A model generated the notes under the pieces. The model made no database searches. It had not been told where the DNA came from and saw nothing but the letters and a program-made list of their open reading frames with translations. A DNA stretch of 64,000 bases from CBDIDH01 sp965277595 (GTDB lineage: Bacteria > Planctomycetota > Planctomycetia > Isosphaerales > Isosphaeraceae): the NCBI GenBank assembly GCA_965277595.1, contig CBDIDH010000002.1, forward strand, positions 3,720,001-3,784,000, in the 5' to 3' direction. Within the stretch, counting starts at the first letter, position 1. The number at the start of each line of letters is the position of its first letter. Below, in pieces: positions 44,915-52,313 of the stretch. The position numbers were made by a program, and so were the translations under genes.

Positions 44915-45030
44915 GGGCCGAGGTCCTTCTTGACCGCGTCGGGCCTCTTGGAAAGAGCGGACGGAACCGGGGGAAGCTGAAGATTCTAACCGAGGTCCAT
45001 TCCCGCCGCCAGTTGCGGACGGACCTTCGC

Positions 45031-45143
45031 GGGAGGATTGGAGAATGATGACCGATGACCGATGACCGATGACCGGCAGGGGAAGACAGGGGACCGATCC
45101 TTGGATTTTTTGGTCATTGGACATCGGTCATTGGTCCTTTTGC
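45031..45143. repeat. TGACCGA-heptamer palindromic element, copy F
   Basis: The left end GGGAGGATTGGAGAATGATG resembles the family end; four GATGACC heptamers follow. The right arm is GGTCATTGGACATCGGTCAT. The far right end is decayed (CCTTTTGCCCGTGCC). It lies between divergent hpnC and the DUF1080 gene, and no flanking repeat is evident. Confidence 0.8.
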
Positions 45144-45266
45144 CCGTGCCAAACCGTTGACCCGGCCTTTCAGGACGGCCACAATCGGCGGACTGTGCCG
45201 GCGGGTCTTGACCCGTGGGCTCCTTTGAGATTTGCAACGCTGAGAAAACGCCTGGAGAACCGACAA

Positions 45267-45902
45267 ATGAGTCGATTGATGACCGGCCTGGCCCTTGTCG
45301 CGACCTTGATGATCGCCCAAAGCGCTGGGATCGCGAACGCGGCTGATGACGATTCGGGGTTTACCCCGCTCTTTAACGGCACCGACCTGACGGGTTGGAT
45401 CAAGCCGGACGTGCCTCACCTGTTCACGGTCGAGAATGGCGAGATCGTGGGCCGGACGAAGACGGCAAACCAGTTGAAGAAGAACGAATTCCTCGTCACC
45501 GAAAAGGCTTACGGCGATTTCACGCTCAAGGTCAAGTTCAAGTTCCGCGAGGGGAACTCGGGCGTTCAGGTCCGCAGCAAGCGCGCTCCCGACGGCGCTG
45601 TTTCGGGTCCGCAAGCGGATATTGCAAATGGTTACTGGGGCTTGCTTTACGAAGAACGAGGCCGGGGAATTTTGGAACGTTACGACCCCAAGAAGGCCGA
45701 GGCGCTTGTCAAGGAAGGTGACTGGAACGACCTCGTCATCACCTTCCGGGGCGAACACCTGACGATTGACCTCAATGGAACGCGGATCATCGATCGGACC
45801 GATCCCAAGTTTGACAAGTCGGGCATCATCGCCCTTCAGGTTCACGCGGGGACCGTCAACGAGGTCCGCTTCAAGGACATCGCCATCAAGACGCTGGACT
45901 GA
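45267..45902 (+). CDS. secreted DUF1080 (3-keto-disaccharide hydrolase-like) protein
   Basis: ATG 45267 (GGAG upstream) opens a signal peptide (MTGLALVATLMIAQSAGIANA). The 211-aa product is the concanavalin-like DUF1080 domain: FTPLFNGTDLTGWIK, ENGEIVGRTK, YGDFTLKVKFKFREGNSGVQ, GDWNDLVITFRGEHLTIDLNG and the end VNEVRFKDIAIKTL. The family is abundant in planctomycetes and acts on or binds sugars, with 3-keto-glycoside hydrolysis shown for members. The gene is single; the downstream region is filled with repeats. Confidence 0.9.
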   Translation: MSRLMTGLALVATLMIAQSAGIANAADDDSGFTPLFNGTDLTGWIKPDVPHLFTVENGEIVGRTKTANQLKKNEFLVTEKAYGDFTLKVKFKFREGNSGVQVRSKRAPDGAVSGPQADIANGYWGLLYEERGRGILERYDPKKAEALVKEGDWNDLVITFRGEHLTIDLNGTRIIDRTDPKFDKSGIIALQVHAGTVNEVRFKDIAIKTLD

Positions 45903-45907
45903 CCGAG

Positions 45908-46030
45908 GCCGAACGAACCTGGAGAATTGCAAAGTCCTGAGGACCAAGGACCGAGGACCAAATGATTTTGTCCCGCGTGGTCGTTGGTCATGGAAAAGAG
46001 AGACTTTGCAATCCTCCTGTCGATCGAACC
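45908..46030. repeat. TGACCGA-heptamer palindromic element, copy G, with imperfect flanking repeat
   Basis: The body (45920-46018) begins TGGAGAATTGCAAAGTCCTG and ends GAGAGACTTTGCAATCCTCC, an almost perfect terminal inverted repeat. The inner arms are decayed (GGACCAAGGACCGAGGACC, TGGTCGTTGGTCATGG). Flanks GCCGAACGAACC (45908-45919) and GTCGATCGAACC (46019-46030) match at 10 of 12 bases. Confidence 0.85.
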
Positions 46031-46044
46031 GACCCACCTGGCTT

Positions 46045-46705
46045 CGTTTCCGAAAAATGAGTCGTCGGGTGTCGCGCGGCGCGACGCGACCCGAAGGTTG
46101 CAAGGGCCGAGAAACTGAAGCTTTGGCCATCCAGATGACATCGACGGCCCTGGCTTCGTTTGGTCAGGACGGCCCCCGAGGTCTCGCCTTGAGCGAAATG
46201 TCGGGGGCCGTCGCGTTGTTTTGGGAATTGGCGGAAAACCAGGCTGCGCGTCGCGCGGCGCGACAGATTTGGGGCCGTCCGCGCTGGCTTCGTTTGGTTC
46301 AGGGAGCAGCGGCGCGACACCCCGCGCGTCGCGCCGCGCGACACCTTGGCGATCGTCCGCGCTGGCTTCGTTTGGTTCAGTGAGCAGCGGTGCGACACCT
46401 GGCGCGTCGCGCCGCGCGACACCCCGCGCGTCGCGCGGCGCGACACCTTGGCGATCGTCCGCGCTGGCTTCGTCTGGTTCAGAGAGCAGCGGCGCGACAC
46501 CCCGCGCGTCGCGCCGCGCGACACCCCGCGCGACACTTTGGCGATCGTCCGCGCTGGCTTCGTCTGGTTCAGGGAGCAGCGGCGCGACACCCCGCGCGTC
46601 GCGCCGCGCGACACCCCGCGCGACACCTTGGCGATCGTCCGCGCTGGCTTCGTTTGGTTCAGGGAGACTCGGCGCGACACCCCGGGCGTCGCGCGGCGCG
46701 ACACT
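46045..46705. repeat. GC-rich tandem array with a 15-bp palindrome
   Basis: The palindrome GTCGCGC-S-GCGCGAC occurs eight times, starting at 46071, 46250, 46328, 46406, 46430, 46508, 46598 and 46688. Steps from the second copy on are 78, 78, 24, 78, 90 and 90 bases, so a 78-base unit is varied by 12-base pieces (GCGCGACACCCC). Each unit carries CGCGCTGGCTTCGTTTGGTT. Frames are open on both strands through it, but the repeat, not a protein, is what is conserved. Confidence 0.88.
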
Positions 46706-47549
46706 TTTGGGAAGGGGCATCGAAGTTTTGAGATTTTCCCAAAGCGTGAACACGGGAACCGTCTTCCGCGAGCGTTGAAGGTTGTTAATCGGTAATCGAC
46801 CCTGTCCGCAAAATCGGCCTGAAAGAAAAACAAGACGACGCGTCGCCAATCCACAAAGCTCGGAATCGAGGCGACGGGCCATCTTCCATCATCGAAGGGG
46901 AGGCGAGGGGGGTTCTCCGTTTGGAAAAAGAAGGGAGGAGAAAAGGCTCAAGTGGGGTCCTGGGAATTCCGATAACTGATCTGGTACTCCACGCCTCCTC
47001 CTAGTAAAAGGGGCACACCGCGGTGGACGCGATCCCCTCCGTTTCAGGCATCGGGCCGGGTGGAATCCCGGCCGTTCCGAGGCGAAAGGATGTCGCGACG
47101 ACCACGGGACCGATCGTTGGCCGGCCGAGGCCGAATCCCCGTCAAGGGATTCCAACTCGGGAACCGGGGTCCCCAACAATCGGGCCGCGGGCCGCCATGA
47201 AGGCGGTTCGCTGGGCCCTCGACGCGAGGCCCGCCCAGGGAAGGGTCGGGGTCAACTCCCGGCATCTCGTTTCACCCCACGCGACACACCCGCTTCTCTT
47301 GGCCGAGGCTCCACTTCGACCAGGCCCGCGCGGTTGCTCGATCGCCGGACTGACGTTTGTCGGCCCGGACGACTCGGACAACCGACGCGGAGCCTCGCCG
47401 TTGAACTCGCGACGTCCGGCCCGGACCAGGGTCCGCCGTCGGCCTTCGGGAATTGTCTCGACGACCGGCGCCGCGATTGCCCGACCCGGAGCTCTTGCCA
47501 GCGCGGCAAGGGGCCGAGGGTCGATCCGGGGGAAAGGAGTCCGTACGGG
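46706..47549. other. non-coding stretch before the thioredoxin-protease gene
   Basis: No gene with recognisable features is seen. A purine-rich run (GGGGAGGCGAGGGGGG near 46898, AAAAAGAAGGGAGGAGAAAA near 46925) stands out. An unknown RNA or a long leader is possible, but I have no positive evidence. Confidence 0.4.
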
Positions 47550-49076
47550 ATGACCATCGCAACGCTGTTAATCGCCCTCGTCGCCACCCTCCCGACCGAC
47601 CTCGGCGGGTCGCGCGAACCGATCATGCTCGACTTCACCGCGACCTGGTGCGGTCCCTGCCGGTCGATGCGCCCGGTCGTCGATGAACTGGCGCGGAAGG
47701 GCTACCCGATCAAGCCGGTCGACGTCGACAAGTCGCCCGAGCTGGCGGAACGCTATCAGGTCACCGGAGTTCCGGCATTCATCGTCATTGATCCCTCGAA
47801 CGGCCGGGAGCTTGGCCGGACCGAAGGCGCCCGGCCCGCCGCCGAACTGGCGAGCCTGTATAACGACGCCCGCTCGAAATACAAGAACCAAAATCATCCC
47901 GATTCCGACGCCCCCGAGACCGCCGACGACACCGACTCGCCCCCGGCCGAACCCGCCCCCGCGGCGTCTTCGAGCAAGGTGAGCCAGCCGAACCCGAACC
48001 CCTGGCAAACGGTCGTTCGGATCAAGGTTCACGGCAACGGATCGATCGGCTTCGGGTCGGGAACGATCATTTCGAGCACGCCGACGGAAGCGATCATCCT
48101 GACCTGCGCCCACATCTTCAAGCTGGAAGATGGGCCGACGCCGCCCCCTTCGCGGTTTCCCCGTAAAATCACGATCGACCTCTTCGACGGCAACCTCAGC
48201 ACGACCAGCCCGAGACAGGTCCATTACTCGAACGAGACCCTGGCCGGTCAGGCGATTGATTACGACTTCAGCCGCGACGTCGGCCTGATCCGCATCCGGC
48301 CGGGCCGCAAGCTGCCGTATGCCAAGGTTGTCCCCCCGCGCTGGAAGCCGAAGGCGAACATGGGTATGGTCACCGTCGGTTGCTCGGAAGGACACGACGC
48401 GACGGCATGGAGCACGGTCATCGTCAACCCGGGGATGAAGGGTCTGAACGGAAACCGGACGTACGAGGCGATTGAGTGCATGGTTGCTCCGAAACAGGGG
48501 CGATCGGGGGGCGGATTGTTCACGTCGGACGGTTATGTCGCGGGGGTTTGCGACTTCGCCGAGCCACAGGGAAATCACGGCCTTTACGCCGCGCCGACGT
48601 CGATTTACCGGATTCTCGACCGTAATGATCTGGTCGCTTTGTACGATCCGCCGACGCCGACCGATCGGCCTCGCGCGCAGCTTGCCGAGAACCGCCCCAC
48701 GCCGACGGCGGTTCGCCCCGACAAGGATTATCGGATGCAGTCGCCCGACCGGAATGATCCGGGTGGCGTCTCGCTGCCTCCCCCTTCGCTGCTCGGGATC
48801 AAGACCCCGGTTCTCGCCGAGGTGGCCCGGCCGAAGCGCAGTAGCTGGATTCCCACTCCTCCCGCCCGGACCGCCGACCTCAAGATGGACCCCTCGGCCG
48901 ATTCCGACCGGTTTGACTCGACCGAGCCGATCGCCGAGCCGGAAACCCCCGCGGCCGAGCCGACCGATGCCCCTTCCGGCCGATTCGCTCGGGCCTCGCG
49001 TCGACCTGCCTCAACGGGCGGCTGGCGCGCGACGCAAGAGCCCTTGCCCGAGCTTTCGGACGCCGGGGGACGCTGA
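47550..49076 (+). CDS. thioredoxin-trypsin-like protease fusion
   Basis: The 508-aa protein starts at ATG 47550; the open frame upstream of it has no start signal. A short hydrophobic N-terminus leads directly into a thioredoxin fold with WCGPC at 33-37 and VTGVPAFIVI (cis-Pro) at 71-80. After a Pro/Asp-rich linker (118-150) comes a chymotrypsin-like domain with the likely triad His188 (LTCAHIF), Asp243 (DFSRDVGLIRI) and Ser319 (QGRSGGGLF). The last 160 residues are Pro/Asp-rich and unstructured-looking. Both active sites appear intact. A role in the quality control of exported proteins fits, by inference. Confidence 0.88.
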   Translation: MTIATLLIALVATLPTDLGGSREPIMLDFTATWCGPCRSMRPVVDELARKGYPIKPVDVDKSPELAERYQVTGVPAFIVIDPSNGRELGRTEGARPAAELASLYNDARSKYKNQNHPDSDAPETADDTDSPPAEPAPAASSSKVSQPNPNPWQTVVRIKVHGNGSIGFGSGTIISSTPTEAIILTCAHIFKLEDGPTPPPSRFPRKITIDLFDGNLSTTSPRQVHYSNETLAGQAIDYDFSRDVGLIRIRPGRKLPYAKVVPPRWKPKANMGMVTVGCSEGHDATAWSTVIVNPGMKGLNGNRTYEAIECMVAPKQGRSGGGLFTSDGYVAGVCDFAEPQGNHGLYAAPTSIYRILDRNDLVALYDPPTPTDRPRAQLAENRPTPTAVRPDKDYRMQSPDRNDPGGVSLPPPSLLGIKTPVLAEVARPKRSSWIPTPPARTADLKMDPSADSDRFDSTEPIAEPETPAAEPTDAPSGRFARASRRPASTGGWRATQEPLPELSDAGGR

Positions 49077-49103
49077 GCGGACAATGTCTTGAAGACGAAT
49101 TCA

Positions 49104-49138
49104 CGCCTCGACCTGAGTAGGTCGGGGCGTTTTTTTTT
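49104..49138 (+). terminator. Rho-independent terminator
   Basis: The stem CGCCTCGACCT/AGGTCGGGGCG (one G-T pair) with loop GAGT is followed by nine T. It lies 28 bases after the stop of the thioredoxin-protease gene. Confidence 0.95.
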
Positions 49139-49469
49139 ATCGATGACCAATGCGATAGTGCCCGGGATTTCCTGGGGCTGGTCTTCATGATGCCCGGCGA
49201 GGCCAAGGCGGGCTTCACGAATCGTTCATTGAGGGGGTTCTCCCGTGTTTCGAGGGCGTTCGAAGCGCGGGCGGCGGCGGGCGGAAGGGCCTGGAGCGAT
49301 CCCCTGGGTTTTTCGGCGCGCTTCGCCGCGATCCGGTCAGGCGGCATCTGGCTCTGACACTCTCGCTCGCGGAGGATCGGCGTGGTTTCTTCCAGCCTGG
49401 CCGAGCCGCTGGCGACCATTCCACGCGTTCACGCCGCGACGCGCCGAGGGAGGCGTTGTCTCCGTCTGT
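49139..49469. other. intergenic stretch, no gene seen
   Basis: Between the terminator and repeat copy H there is GC-rich sequence without a supported gene. A single ATGACCAATG heptamer remnant lies at 49143-49152. Confidence 0.4.
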
Positions 49470-49526
49470 TTGGTCGCTGGTTATTGCTCATTGGTCATTG
49501 AAAAGAGAGACTTTGCAATCCTCCAG
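49470..49526. repeat. TGACCGA-heptamer element, copy H (right half only)
   Basis: TGGTCGCTGG, CATTGGTCATTG and the right end GAGAGACTTTGCAATCCTCC are kept, identical to copy G over the last 25 bases (GAAAAGAGAGACTTTGCAAT and onward). The left half is missing. Confidence 0.8.
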
Positions 49527-49624
49527 AGTGCCAGGTCGTGAGCCTTGCCCATCCTCATCGGTCGGTTTAAGATGAGCGTTCCAACCAGGCAAGCGAGCGA
49601 ATTACGACGTCGGAGCGCTGTTCC

Positions 49625-50029
49625 ATGCCGCCAGTCCACAAGGCGATCCTTCTCGTCGACGACGACAACGAGATCATCGAGTCGATGCGCACGGTCCTCG
49701 AAAACAAGGGCTACCGCATCCTCGTTGCCCGCGACGGAAACGCCGGCCTGACGATCGCCGAGCGGGAAAATCCCGACCTGATCGTCCTCGACATGATGAT
49801 GCCCAAGAAGAGCGGGTTCCTCGTCCTGGAAAAGCTCAAGGGGCGTCCCGGCGGCCTGATCCCGACCATCATGATCACTGGCAACGAAGGGAGCCGGCAT
49901 CGCGCCTATGCCGAGATGCTCGGCGTTCGCGACTACATCCGCAAGCCCTTCGCCATGGAAAAGCTCGTCAAGTCCGTCGAGCGAATCCTGGAAGGCGCTC
50001 CCGCCGCGGGGGGTGAGACGCCGCGTTGA
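49625..50029 (+). CDS. single-domain response regulator (CheY-like)
   Basis: The 134-aa protein is one receiver domain: acidic pocket LLVDDDNEI, phosphoacceptor Asp in LIVLDMMMPKKSG, the Thr in IMITGNEG and Lys in YIRKPFAMEKL. No output domain is attached, so it works through a partner protein. No histidine kinase is adjacent. ATG 49625 is preceded by GGAG-like sequence (CGGAGCG). Confidence 0.92.
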   Translation: MPPVHKAILLVDDDNEIIESMRTVLENKGYRILVARDGNAGLTIAERENPDLIVLDMMMPKKSGFLVLEKLKGRPGGLIPTIMITGNEGSRHRAYAEMLGVRDYIRKPFAMEKLVKSVERILEGAPAAGGETPR

Positions 50030-50086
50030 TGCGCCTTTGGGAAATCGGTCGGCGTCTTCGCCTGGCCTGGGTCGGGTCGAATCAGG

Positions 50087-50665
50087 TCAGGGGATCGGAA
50101 ACTTGAGCTCGCGGAGAATCGAGGTCAGGGCGATCAGCGGCAGACCCGTCACCGCCGACTGATCGGCCGACTCGATCCGCCCGAAGAGCGTGATCCCGCG
50201 CTCTTCCAGCTTGTAACTCCCCGCGCAGTCGATCGGATCATCCGCCGCGACATAGCGCTCTAGCTCTGATCTGGAAAGCCAGCGCATCGTCAGGGTCGTG
50301 ATGTCCACATGCTCGATCAGGCCGCGCGGATGGACCACGGCTATCGCCGTGATCAACTCGTGTTCGCGCCCCGTCATCAATAACAACTGCTCGACCGCCC
50401 TGCCTTGGTCTCCCGGTTTTCCAAAGACGCGTCCTTCAAAGGCGACAAGCTGATCGCCGCCAATGATCACGGCGCCGGGATGGGCGTGAACCAGACTCTC
50501 GGCCTTTGCCCGAGCCAGTTGGCTCGCGAGAATCCTCGGCGGAATCATCGGATCTTTGAGCGCATCTTCATCAATCTCTGGTGCCACGGCGCGAAAGGGA
50601 AGGCCGAGGCGCCCGAGCAAGGCCCGACGGTAAGGCGACGTGCTGGCGAGGACCAGTTCGGGCAC
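50087..50665 (-). CDS. maf: Maf-like nucleoside triphosphate pyrophosphatase
   Basis: The 192-aa protein starts LVLASTSPYRRALLGRLGLP (the Maf signature, with Tyr in a usual Arg position), continues with PGAVIIGGDQLVAFEGRVFG (catalytic Asp) and the end region DCAGSYKLEERGITL. Maf proteins hydrolyse non-canonical nucleotides such as dTTP/UTP or modified pyrimidines. It is followed downstream by a convergent response regulator gene and lies 36 bases beyond the zinc-ribbon gene, probably in one operon. Confidence 0.92.
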   Translation of the reverse strand: MPELVLASTSPYRRALLGRLGLPFRAVAPEIDEDALKDPMIPPRILASQLARAKAESLVHAHPGAVIIGGDQLVAFEGRVFGKPGDQGRAVEQLLLMTGREHELITAIAVVHPRGLIEHVDITTLTMRWLSRSELERYVAADDPIDCAGSYKLEERGITLFGRIESADQSAVTGLPLIALTSILRELKFPIP

Positions 50666-50701
50666 CGTCTTGACCTCCTCAAACGTCCGATCGATCGATC
50701 A

Positions 50702-51133
50702 TCAGTCGATCCGACCATGCTCGGCGCGCGCCTGACGCTCATATTCTTCCAGCCACTGCCGGGCGCGGGGCAGGTCACCGGCTCGGACCCAGACGCGCGG
50801 GCCTGACGACATGCTGCCGAGGGTATCGTGCATGTCGTGGAGGTCGGAAACGGCGGGCATTCCCTCTTCGCTGAGCTTGTCGGCGAGGAACTTGGCCTGC
50901 ATCAGGTCAAGCGCTTGATAGGCTTCCACGAGTTCGCCGGCCTCGTCGGTCAGCGATTCGGGAATCGGTTGTTCGCCCTCGGGCATGTCGAGATCGAGCG
51001 GCGACTCGGTCGCGCCGACGGAATCCGCGGGCGCGAAGGTGGGGTCCTCGATCCCATCGGCCGACGTCCCGCATTTCCAGCAGACGTCGAACGACGGGTC
51101 GACTTTCGTCGCACACTTCGGGCAGGTCCACAT
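50702..51133 (-). CDS. zinc-ribbon protein with DUF2007-like domain
   Basis: The 143-aa protein starts with a zinc ribbon (WTCPKCATKVDPSFDVCWKC, four Cys), followed by an acidic linker and a DUF2007-type signal-transducing domain (EAYQALDLMQAKFLADKLSE, then VWVRAGDLPRARQWLEEYE). DUF2007 domains are small GlnB-like folds; their role is unclear. It stands between hemQ and maf on the same strand. Confidence 0.8.
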   Translation of the reverse strand: MWTCPKCATKVDPSFDVCWKCGTSADGIEDPTFAPADSVGATESPLDLDMPEGEQPIPESLTDEAGELVEAYQALDLMQAKFLADKLSEEGMPAVSDLHDMHDTLGSMSSGPRVWVRAGDLPRARQWLEEYERQARAEHGRID

Positions 51134-51178
51134 CGCGTCGATTCCCCTCGGCCGGTGCGCTTTGAATAAGAATCAGAG

Positions 51179-52069
51179 TCAGAGTCGGACGGCGTCCAGC
51201 AGATCAGCCGGTTTCAGAATGTAGCCGAAGTAAAAGGGACCGAACAGGGCGTAGCGGGCCGACGACTCGTCGAACCGCATCGTGTACACGATCTCCTTGA
51301 GATAGACCGGATTCTTGGCCCAGAGCGTGACGCCCCACTCCCAGTCATCGATCCCCGTTGACGCGGTGATCAGCTGCGAGACGCGCCCGGCGAAGCGCAT
51401 TCCGCTCTTGCCGTGCTGGCTCATCAGTTCCGATCGCGTTTCATACGGAAGCAAGTACCAGTTCTGATCCCCCTGACGCATCTTGCTCATCGGGTAAAAG
51501 CAAAAGCAGGGCCAGTCGGGAAAATCAGGGTAAAGGCGCTGCTGGTTCATCGGCCCGAGCCGGGCGGAGTAGGCGTCAACCTTGGTCTTGTAGCTGCTTG
51601 ATTCCGGGTCGACGCCTTCGCGCTCGCGGAGAATCCTGCCGTACTCGTCGGCGCTGGGAACGTACTCGGAAACCTCGGTGATCGAGTAAAACGAATAGAT
51701 CGGTTTCAAGACCGGTCCGAGCGCCGAGCTTTGAATGGCGACCTGAACCGCGTGAATGGCCCGCAGATCCTTGCCCGCGAGCATGACGCCGAAATCGGCC
51801 TTGTGCCCGAGAACGGCAAACGCCTGCGACTGCTCGGGCGCGGCTTCGGCCGAGGGGTCGAGAGCGCGGACGATCTGAGCGCGTCCTTCCTCGCGAAGCT
51901 CAAGGCTGAGACTGGCCAGCGCCGCGCGATCGATCTGGTAAAAGACGTGGAGGAAGTGCCAGCCCGATTCAGGGACGAGCGTCGCCGGGACCTGCGTCGA
52001 GGGGCCTGGCCTGTGACCGGATGACCTGGCGGGGGTCGGCTCGGCGGTCGTTCGCGTTTCCTCGGTCAT
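51179..52069 (-). CDS. hemQ: coproheme decarboxylase HemQ (chlorite-dismutase family)
   Basis: The 296-aa protein has the HemQ pattern: MSKMRQGDQNWYLLPYETRS, LMSQHGKSG (candidate heme ligand His), FAGRVSQLITASTGIDDWEW, then GVTLWAKNP, VYTMRFDESSARYALFGPFY. The length and the lack of the chlorite-dismutase distal Arg context favour the coproporphyrin-dependent heme route, the last step of which is coproheme decarboxylation with H2O2. The first 40 residues are Thr/Pro-rich and extra. No other heme gene is adjacent. Confidence 0.88.
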   Translation of the reverse strand: MTEETRTTAEPTPARSSGHRPGPSTQVPATLVPESGWHFLHVFYQIDRAALASLSLELREEGRAQIVRALDPSAEAAPEQSQAFAVLGHKADFGVMLAGKDLRAIHAVQVAIQSSALGPVLKPIYSFYSITEVSEYVPSADEYGRILREREGVDPESSSYKTKVDAYSARLGPMNQQRLYPDFPDWPCFCFYPMSKMRQGDQNWYLLPYETRSELMSQHGKSGMRFAGRVSQLITASTGIDDWEWGVTLWAKNPVYLKEIVYTMRFDESSARYALFGPFYFGYILKPADLLDAVRL

Positions 52070-52165
52070 CTCGGGGCGCTCCTGGCTCTCAAACGGGCGT
52101 CTTCGCGGGCTGAATTCGGATCGCCCCGATTCTAAGCCAGTCTTTCGGTGACCGGCAAGGCGGTC

Positions 52166-52292
52166 GATCTAACCTCGGGAGGATTGCAAACTCTGGAATT
52201 CAATGACCGATGACCAAGGACCGATGACCAAGAGAAGGAATTTTTTCGGTCATCGGTCATCGAGACTTTGCCATTCTCCTGATCCAACCTCG
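52166..52292. repeat. TGACCGA-heptamer palindromic element, copy I, with 11/12 flanking repeat
   Basis: The body (52178-52280) begins GGAGGATTGCAAACTCTGG and ends GAGACTTTGCCATTCTCCT, the clearest terminal inverted repeat with copy G. The arms are CAATGACCGATGACCAAGGA and CGGTCATCGGTCATCG around AGAAGGAATTTTTT. Flanks GATCTAACCTCG (52166-52177) and GATCCAACCTCG (52281-52292) match at 11 of 12 bases. Confidence 0.9.
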
Positions 52293-52313
52293 TTCAACTT
52301 GCGGAAGCGCGAC

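Noticed and set aside
43952..45124. Long version of HpnC starting at 45124
   Set aside because: The first 70 residues would be encoded by repeat copy F and leader sequence; ATG 44914 gives the normal family length.
46045..46705. CRISPR array
   Set aside because: Regular repeats exist, but the segments between palindromes are themselves repeats, not unique spacers, and no cas gene is nearby.
45842..46882. Long open frames on both strands through the GC-rich array (346 codons minus, 185 and 149 codons plus)
   Set aside because: Several frames are open at once because the repeat unit has no stop codons. Their products are low-complexity repeats with no start signal; the palindrome spacing explains the pattern better.
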